Of a stretch of 64,000 nt of DNA, positions 55,561 to 64,000 are shown one piece after another. Position 1 is the first letter of the stretch, and every line of letters starts with the position of its first letter. This stretch comes from Ligula intestinalis (lineage: Eukaryota; Platyhelminthes; Cestoda; Diphyllobothriidea; Diphyllobothriidae): contig JAYGXS010000004.1 in NCBI GenBank assembly GCA_036362985.1, positions 14,243,379 to 14,307,378 on the forward strand, in the 5' to 3' direction. Position numbers and translations under genes: made by a program. The notes beneath the pieces were generated by a model. It did not search any database, was not told where the DNA came from, and saw only the letters and a list, made by a program, of their open reading frames with translations.

Positions 55561-58500
55561 TGGTATTAGATCGGGGATATACAGTGGTATATATGCGTAC
55601 ACTGATCAGTCAGAGGACCCACTCGTCCGTCCATATTGCCATTAGAGCTCTCTCTCTCGAGCCTCCACCGCGAGGCGGCTAGGATACGAAATGCATACAC
55701 ACAACTATTTCTTGTACTCATTTGGTAGAAATTAACATCTTTTCCGAATTTTATATTTGATGTACGTATTTCGTTTTCAAGGAACCTTCTAATATGCCAA
55801 GTAATTTTGAACTCAGTCGGGCATTACATTTGCACTTGAGGTTGTCAAACACCATACTCTATACATTCTACAGAAAACCACCCCTTTATCTGAGCTGCAT
55901 CACTTTCATAAAATTTTGCAAGACAGGTGGGTCATATGGCATACTTTAGAAGCAAAATTAGTAACTTGATGTATACATTATGCAGTATGGTTGAATCTTT
56001 CCCAGTCATAACCAACAACGCCTCCTTCAACTGACAGCTGCCCTAATTTCCTTGAGGAATGAGTAACTGGCTGCAAAATGCGAACAAGAATGAATAGTTT
56101 TGTCGATATCCTGAGCTAGCTAAACATACCTTGGGATTAGGTTGTGCGGTTGTTAATATTACAACCATTCTTTATATAATTAGGTGAATCAGAAGAATTT
56201 CGGCTGACATTTCCCAAGAAAGGGCATCCACTGTATGTTCATTTCGTCCCCGTTACACCCTGTAAGTCTGTTTTCCTAACAGGTCAGGTCAATTTTCCTA
56301 GCCATTCGCTGTCTCGGAGTCTGCAGCCTGACTGAGGAGTACTCACTGGCAAGATGGGGCGCAATAGTGCGCTGATTTCATTACATAGAATGATTCAGTG
56401 GAAGGTCTGTGTGCACTTCTAGCACTAAAGGCACCAACCAACCACAGGCACAACTGACACGCCCTGCACCTCCTTACCTGATGGTGATACCCTGAAGATA
56501 CGGTGTCGTGCGTGCTCATCTCATTGTAATTCATGGCGGAGGGTGGACTGTGGACTGTCATTGGTGCAATGTGCGCGATGTGTGCAGCCTAGGCCTGTTC
56601 TCGAGGTTTGCTGTATTTGCGTAGCCACAAGCGCAGAACTAGTAGAGCGCCGCTAGTGCCTCTTTCGGACTCCGAGTCACAGCATCCCGGTACGTTTTCC
56701 ACCCCCGGGTCCTCCCCTTTTTCTTCTCCGTAAAACTCAAAGAATCTTGCTACAATAGAGAAGCCGTTACGTGGGTTTAGTTCTAGTTTTTTCCTATGTT
56801 GTCAATTTTATACTACTCAACATCTGTTGTCACTAAAGTGAATCAATATTTAAACATTTTGCTTGTCTAGAACGCTTTTTTTGGAAACCACAAATAGATT
56901 TCTAAATGCTGTCAAGCTCTTATCAATGAGAGATTTTGACTGAAACATATACTTTAAGATCGTACTATAGAAATTTCCGGCATACAGACGCAAGGGATCC
57001 GTATTTGAATCTGATTGGATGATATAAGGTGTTCTTCTGAATTATTTTTCATAGTGGTTGCCTGAGACCTTTTGAAAATACTTACAACTAATCGATTTTT
57101 TCAGAAGTTTGATTGATTGCAGCATAAAAAATATCATGGATAGAGTATGGTCATAAATTGTGAACTAAATACCTTAACTGATTTTAACTGTAAACTTTCC
57201 ATCTTTTTATTCATGTTCTATGTATTGTTACGACTATACGTTGTGTAAGTCTTTTAGATAAACATTATCAGTTGTTGTAACAAGTCTTAGGAAAACTGCG
57301 GGGCAGTTTATTTTCAATGGAAAAATAAGGTGCTAGACAACCCTTCAGTGGAATTGAGGGGGCCTTTACACTAGTCTTTATGTAATTATATCGTATATGG
57401 GGACATTCATAAAAATGACTCTAATAACTACACTTTGACCAACCTAGCCTTTTTCAAAATTTTGAGTTCAAACTAAGCTGGCGGTTCAGCAACAAAAAAT
57501 ATATCCACGTAAGCTCAGTAATCGGTGGTTTTCTAACATTCGTCATGAATTATAATCTCGCTGACAGTCCAGTAATTAAGTGATGCTAGGGGATTGTTGC
57601 TCAGAATAAACAGTCGTCTGTGAAAAGGTTATAAACAACAAATCAGTCCTCTGTATTTTATGAATAATTTGCAGCTTTGTCCAACGCTACATGTGGGGGG
57701 ACAGTTCTTTGGGAAAATGGTCAGTGGACGAATGTGTATTTGCGGCAGCATATTAAGGCCTCTTGGTTAACTTTGCCGTCGAATGGAGTAGATGAGTGCA
57801 TGTCATAGTCTTCCTTTAAATAAATATTTGAATATAATTTCATACGGCAATGGCAAATATCTGAACCTTTATATGTTGGTTATTCCCTTGAAAGTGCACA
57901 TGATTTCGCAGTTAAGAACCTGAGATCATGTATCAGACTGTGTTCGAATCTAATCTGTGCACATTTATGTCCTTAATGATTTCCTTTTCGGTAGGTCATA
58001 ACTTACAAAGCCAGGCAGTTCAATGAGAGAATAATGAGGTCATAAAACTATTTTGTATGATAAGCAGTCAGAAATGCATTTATTTATTTGGGCACTCTGT
58101 TTTTTCTTGAACTTTCTTCCAGTCATATGTGCGAATTGCACTCTAGAAAAGATCACACCTACCGTGTTCCTGATTCTTTATACCCAAAAATGCATAAGGT
58201 GCATGTTTGATGCTTGTTTTGTAGGAAACTTAAATTACTATAAATCTGTGCTTAGGTTATTAGTACGCATTGGTTTGAAATTGTTTTTACTACTTTAATT
58301 TATTCTGACGAGCAACCTGCACCTTCAATCATCTTTAGGCTCTAAAAACTATACATTATGTACGCTACTAAAATAAAATAAATAGTGCATCAACTTTTTT
58401 CGGTTCTTATATATTGATGCCGTTTAAATCTTGCAATAAAAAATCTATCCTTTTGAGGTTGTGTCAAGTATTCCGTGGCCAGTAGACCAAGAAAATAATA

Positions 58501-61500
58501 GTGCAGGTCTAAAAGTTTGTGTCATAAGAAAAGCCTTTTAAACGCATTCGTATGCTGGTATAATGCACAGAATTTAACAAAAACATAAGCTTAAAAAACG
58601 ACCACGACAAGGAATGAATTCGACGTGTTCTATCTTGCGTGGGAGAAATGTAGTTTTCCCTAAAGTGAATGCGTAGGTTTTGCAGTTTTGAAACCCTAAA
58701 CACAAGCAGGCTTGGTGAAAAGTTAAATATAGGATCGGTAAAATCGTATGTTAGGATCTCGCAGATCACATGATGCAAAAGACGTAAGTTATTACAAAGT
58801 GTGTAGAGGAGAAAAATTGTTTCTGCATGCTTTTTATAAAGTACGTTTGAATTTGCAGGGGCTCTTATAATCTGCAGAGAAAAAGTGCATTACTTATGTG
58901 GTCGTCTTGTTGAGGGCAGTTGCCATATGTGCCAGGACAGGCAAGCATTTAGCATCCTGGCGGGACTGAAATATACTTTATACTACACTATCATACTCCG
59001 TCTCGTAATGCCACCTTAGTTGTAATTCTTTGGAAGAAAACCAAAAGTACAGAAAGCCATTGCAAAAAATGTGATATGACTTTCATTGTTATATTTTCAT
59101 CCGGTGGATTTGTGCATGTCTAGTAGTTCAAATAAAAACAAACAGAAATTATTTTCTCCCGCTAATTGATAGTGTGATAGTTTATTCCGGCCATGTTCAC
59201 CGTATGCCTAGCACCAGATGCGGAGAAAAGTCCGGAACGTTTGTGTCAATTAGTTTTCTAGTGATAGTAATCAAACACATCATTTGCCGTTGTCATGAGA
59301 AGGTCGAGAATACCCGAGGTGGTATCCGACGCAGATGGCTACCACGGCATCCCGTGATCTTGGCCTTGTGAGAATCTAGCTTTCCTACCACGTGACCAGT
59401 TTTAAGCACACAGCTGTCCCCGCCTAAGAAAGCACATTTAGAAACATCAGCCGGACTTTTTGCAAATTTATGTGCCGTCTGTATATGCAATGGCAAAGGG
59501 TTCAGATTCTTTGGTGATATCGTATTATTTTGATTTTTCTTTTATGGATGACAAGGTTTCTCAGTTCATAAGGCATGGAAAAATTTTTTGATATGATCAG
59601 ACACTCAAACCCCGGCTTTTTTACAGTCATTTGTCTCTCTGTGCATCGTAGTGTGGAAAATTGCAATAAAGCTGATAGCACGGCAAACGTGTATTAGGAG
59701 GGTCTGTAGTCCTTAACACAGCATTTTTTTCTCGAAGTGAAACAACTCACCCAGCGCGGTGAGTAGCAACCAGCTGCCACGCTGTATGCAAATTCCAAGT
59801 CACATATAAATTCCATCGTAGGGTGGCCATCCTAGGATTGTTCGACATTTTTGTTTACTGCATTCTTAAGGACATCAAACTTAGTATTATTAATGCTCTA
59901 CCGTGCTTAAAGCTGGAATGTGTGTATTCTATTTCAATGCTTTAGGTGCCCAACCCTTTTTTTAAACCGAAACACCATCCAATAGCAAGTATTTAAGTTA
60001 ACACTACCCAGTATGTGACCAGGCTACATGTATGCTTCCTTATGCTTCTTTTATACCTTCGGTTTGTTTCCGGCTCATCGAGTGGTTTCTGTTCTATGAT
60101 CTTAAACAGTTTTGTTCATTTGCGTCTTCATCACAGGCGTCTGACTATCCGCTCTAGATCTGAGCAAGGCTTGTACACATACTTATTTCCTTTACTCAGA
60201 CTAGTAAAACGGGGGCGTAAGGAATCTGTGGTCCGTCGGTCATACGTCTTTATCATAACAAATATGCTCTTTCTTGTTTAATTAGCGAGGAAATTAATGA
60301 GCAAATATGCAGTAAATCCCACAGAGCAGACCTCATCAGGCTTGGTTCGAACCTTTGAGCTGAAATCAGATAGCTACTGCAGTGTCACAGCGTAATATTC
60401 ATAAACCGTGAACAGGCCGTCAGCAGGCTATTAAAAGTAGGTATTTGCCCTAGTGATAATAGTGAAAATGCAATTCTGAGGTGGCAAAGCAGAGGAATAA
60501 ATAACCTTTGTTGGCTGAGGCTTATTAGAAAGCCGAAATTTCGCTCACGGTTATCATTATATGCTGCTCATTGTCATTTGCTTAGCCTGAATCGCTGCAT
60601 ATGGCTCGCACCTGTTGATCGTGTCGCCCGAGCCGTGCTCGCGGTTGACCGCCCCTGAGGCTGAGTCTGCTGCCAGGTCGCCATTGCTTATTTCCACCCC
60701 CCCGCGCTCGTTCGCCACCTGTTGTGAGGCGTCGGCCTGCGTCTCGTCATGGCTTGAGTCATCTCAGTGTACGTTAGCCGCAAAGATAGGTAGCGGCCTC
60801 GAGGTTTTCATGCCGCGACTGTTTCCTGATTATAAATCTCGCAAAGCCAGATAGGGTGTAAGCAAATCGATGTGACGTTGTACTGAATGGTCTATGTTCC
60901 TTCAAACTGCCTTGATGTCTGATCGTCACTTCATCTCACAAGTTCAACGTCGTCAAAGTTAAAGACGCGCAGCATCTGCGCAGCGTGTGTTGCTACCTCC
61001 GACTATATTCCCACACCTCTTGTAACCCGTTCACCTTCGTTGTGGATGATTGACTTAGGACATTATGCTTGTAATAGTTCGTCAGCATGTTGGAAGCTCG
61101 CTCAACTCCACACCTATTTTTTTAAAAACGGTGCAGCGTCACCAAATTAAATAGACGAGAATCGCGCGCGGAATGACCTACTGAGAACCTGTGCAACCGG
61201 TGGTCTGTGCTTGATGTATTTCGGTGGTCCTAAGGGAAAACTTTTTGTGTAGTCAACCCGCTGGAACTAAAAACTGACAGCCAACTTTAAAAAGAAGAAG
61301 AATTGGAAAACGGACGAGTCCGTCAAAAAGCAGCAGGCCCTGGCGGTTGCAAGTAGAAGATTTTTGGTCACCTCAGAGTAACGGTCAGTTATCTGACCCG
61401 ATTGCGGATCGGAATACGGCGATCGCATCCAAAATTTCTTACGGATTGTGTCGTGGCCTTGGCCAATCAGAACTCTGCCATTTTTGCAAAAAGATCGCGC

Positions 61501-62220
61501 AGGGGACAGTGTGCATTTCGGGTTTATTTAGCGTCATCGGCTAGCAAGATATTGACTGCGGAGGCACAGGTTGCGCGTTTTGCTGGGATCAGAAACAACA
61601 GGGATCAGAAATAACCAGCGTTATAACCACCATACCGATGGACACTCTCGATCTGGAATATCCATAACCACGCTTGTTGGCGATTTATCCAGTAATTCTG
61701 AGTTCATAAAAATTCGCTTCGGCGAACATAGGTTTTCAATAGCTCAGTATTGGTCCTATACGATTTCACAGATAAATTAAACTCTAAGAGTCGGGCAGGG
61801 TTTATTAATGTCTTATGACCAACACTAATCGTGTTCACACCGCCCGCATATTCAGTTCAGCACGTTGAATTCATTGGGATTGGAAGAGGGGGAAGGATGA
61901 CGGAACTGTTCATGAGCCGAGTACGAGGAGGGGGGGCGATAGCGAACTGCAATCGCCATCTAAGGTCGGCATTGGCCACGGAAAAGAAAGAGCCTGTATT
62001 AGTGCGTTCAAACAACACAGCACTGGATTCGCTAGCCGTGTTTCCATTGTCTCGACTGTAACTACACCTGTTGAAGTAGGCCCTTAGAGAGGTAGGCTGG
62101 TGTCAAGTGGTCAACTCGACGGACTTCTTTTGAAATGACTCGGTGATTCGTATCGACTAGATGTGCAAAAGTACAAACTCGAAATTGATCTAGGTTACCT
62201 TTTACTTAGCCACTCCACTT
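55561..62220. other. Long stretch with no recognised gene
   Basis: About 6.6 kb, mostly AT-rich. Old repeat fragments lie near 55.72-55.98 kb, and a small SINE S1 body fragment lies at about 61526-61555 (minus). A GC-richer island at 60600-60860 carries a short plus frame without domain signal. Other short frames (58053, 60015, 61831) also lack motifs. This may be an intron or intergenic DNA. Confidence 0.4.
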
Positions 62221-62224
62221 TCCA

Positions 62225-62285
62225 GGCGCCTCGTTGCTCGGCCACTGTATCCCGCTCCACAGGAGCAAGTTAACGAGTTAATCCA
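62225..62285 (-). pseudogene. Penelope-like GIY-YIG fragment
   Basis: The minus strand gives TCSCGAGYSGRATRR, matching the CSCGASYIGRTSRR block of the PLE at 14.6 kb. Only about 60 bases are recognisable. Confidence 0.5.
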
Positions 62286-62289
62286 AATT

Positions 62290-63555
62290 GACGGGTCCTT
62301 GAAGGGGAGTCGAATAGACCGATATTTATAAACCCTGTCCAACGCTCATTTTTTCATGATCAGTACAGTTGTGCAGGCCCGGTGATGATGTGCTGCCAGC
62401 ATAATTTATTTTACCTTTTAAGTTGAACGTATAAACATTCACAGAACTCAATTTTATGATTTTCTAGCAGAACTGGAGAGTTTTTTTGCGTGAGGCATTT
62501 CACTGATAGTCAATAGGGGTATGCAAATCGTTTCTAAGAGTATATAACATACCTATGTTCCTTCCAGGTATATTTGCGTTCAAAAGAGATTACTCTTAAT
62601 CAGTTATCTATTCCCTGTGTGAAATTAATTAGTCTGAATCGAAAAATCCTGCTTTCGTTCCTATTCCAATCTGGCTGAGAGACTGCTTTTCATTCCCACT
62701 TTAATTTATTTTTAGTTAGCAGGAAACGAAGTTTTCATCATGATTAGTTTCCTCGAATTTCTTTCACCTACGCTGAGCAGTTAGTATCGTTCGATTTTTT
62801 AAAATTATTCATGCTTCAAGGTCCAAGGTTAGGTGGTACCAGCATTGGCTTCTCATGCGCCTTTCATTTACTGTGGTGGGTCAGTAGAACACTAAACTTG
62901 CTGGTTTTTTCGCTGTTTGGTGTGTTTCAACTGCACATTTCAAAGTTCCTACTGAGAATTTACTTGTGCGTTTTTCCAATCTTGTTATTAAGGTTCACTT
63001 TTTTTCAAATTGACACCGGTCCTATGACACTTTTGATTGTATTATTTTACCCGCCAATCGCTTTAAGTGCGCATCCGCTGCATACAAACTTCGTTCAGAT
63101 TAAGACTCTGCTTCATATCGGCCTAGAACGTTCACGAAAAGCTTTAGTTTGGTTGAATGGATACGGGCAGACATTTTCATTATCATTTTTATGGGAATAT
63201 CCGGTAATATCAGTCCTTTATAAGACTCCCAGGTTTCATAGCAGCCAGACTTAACGATAACATGCGAAACCTTCTAAATTTAAAAAAGTTACTCTTAGCT
63301 AATAGCAATCATCTGGGCCCCAGGTAATTCTTACGGATAGGACTATATGTATACTGATAGAAAGACCCTCACCGATCGGATTGCGAAGCGTCCCACTGTT
63401 CCTTGAGTTTCAATATAAAGCGTCGTCAGTAGCTGCTTTGGTCTTACTAATTTGGGCATAATAGCATAACCGACAACGAAAGGAGAGACTTGAGTGGTCA
63501 TTTCTAGATTTTCTAATGAACGTGCACCGAAACAAACTGACAAAAAAATGAGCGC
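62290..63555. other. No gene supported
   Basis: A 147-codon plus frame at 62811-63254 is rich in Phe/Leu/Ile. I see no domain, and hydrophobic content is expected from the T-rich base composition, so I leave it out as a gene. Confidence 0.3.
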
Positions 63556-63559
63556 GCGT

Positions 63560-63790
63560 CTTAGTCGTTAAAGTTTTCGCCTTCTGATCAACGCATCACG
63601 GGCTAAGGCTTCAGGTGTCGCACGACCTGGAGCTGGGTATGGCCGGCTGATGACGGCTAATGAGCCCAAAATGATCATTCAAGACTCCTGTGTCTTTGCC
63701 GGCAACATTCTCCTGCCATTTTTAGTTTATTAGTCCTCATCTGTTTGGATGGCTAACTGATGACGGCTAATGGCCTTCCAGTTATTTTTT
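63560..63790 (+). mobile_element. tRNA-derived SINE S1 plus a partial second body
   Basis: Body GAGCTGGGTATGGCCGGCTG, ATGACGGCTAATGAGCCC and TGATCATTC. A second partial body at 63747-63775 (GGCTAACTGATGACGGCTAA) points to a nested or tandem copy directly upstream of the PLE. Confidence 0.6.
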
Positions 63791-63812
63791 GTTTTTCTCA
63801 GTTATATTATTC

Positions 63813-64000
63813 TATACATTTCTTGGAAAAACTTAATGGGCTACGCCTCAATGCAGACGAAGTCATGTTATCGTTTGATGTTACCTCACTCTTCACATCA
63901 ATCCCTCAGACTCTTGCGATTGAAACAGTGAGTGATCTACTTGAGAGCCGATATGAGGAGGGAACTAATAAACCTACATCTGCGCATCTCATCCAGCTGC
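63813..64000 (+). CDS. Penelope-like reverse transcriptase, partial (runs off window)
   Basis: Open plus frame: FLEKLNGLRLNADEVMLSFD, then VTSLFTSIPQTLAIETVSDL and LESRYEEG. SFDVTSLFTSIP is motif A of PLE reverse transcriptases, with the catalytic Asp present. No stop occurs before the window ends. The 5' boundary is uncertain because SINE sequence lies immediately upstream, so it may be a 5'-truncated copy. Confidence 0.75.

Noticed and set aside
62811..63254. Multi-pass membrane protein gene on the plus strand
   Set aside because: The hydrophobicity is what T-rich DNA gives by chance, and there is no domain, splice signal or conserved motif.
1..64000. CRISPR arrays, operons, prokaryotic ribosome binding sites or prophage
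   Set aside because: No regularly spaced repeats or dense gene order; the sequence is clearly eukaryotic.

Overview
The window reads as a gene-poor, repeat-rich stretch of an animal nuclear genome, most likely a parasitic flatworm and perhaps a large-genome tapeworm. This placement is inferred from one intron-split metazoan gene surrounded by RTE-, CR1- and Penelope-type retroelement remains, tRNA-derived SINEs and hammerhead-ribozyme motifs. I cannot name the species. A run of ten N inside a (TTAC)n tract shows that this is a draft assembly.

The only host gene I can support is the 5' part of TRIP4 (activating signal cointegrator 1, ASC-1), on the minus strand at 3012-5297. Exon 1 carries the C2HC5 zinc finger. 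Exon 2 carries the conserved charged block that follows it. The ASCH-domain part is not visible and would lie to the left of the window. A strong splice acceptor 7 bases before the first ATG, with an in-frame stop between them, suggests that translation starts here after 5'UTR cis- or trans-splicing.

Almost everything else is mobile DNA. An RTE-type LINE, nearly full length (39369-42650, minus), has an endonuclease/reverse transcriptase frame broken only by in-frame stops and ends in a (TTAC)n tail. A 5'-truncated sister copy lies at 849-1924. A CR1-like LINE lies at 12060-13911. Two further LINE C-terminal relics lie near 7.7 kb and 36.4-36.9 kb. Penelope-like elements (PLEs) with GIY-YIG endonuclease remains occur near 14.3-15.2, 19.1, 38.2, 50.4-51.2, 52.1, 53.2-53.7 and 62.2 kb, and a PLE reverse transcriptase runs off the right edge.

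The most interesting structure is a set of hammerhead-like ribozyme motifs of at least two sequence families. They repeatedly occur as divergent (inverted) pairs around a short spacer or a PLE fragment: 3737/3939, 33555/33909, 44490/44562 and 49873/50878. Single copies lie at 14050 (just 3' of a PLE frame), 21371, 36121 and 7449.

Other repeats include a SINE family with a two-stem hairpin supported by compensatory changes between copies, a second tRNA-like SINE in inverted copies, a MITE-like family with long terminal inverted repeats, and two abundant dispersed families of about 330-470 bp (called A and EF here). The largest stretch without a recognised gene is 56.0-62.2 kb. I found no CRISPR array, operon or other prokaryotic feature.
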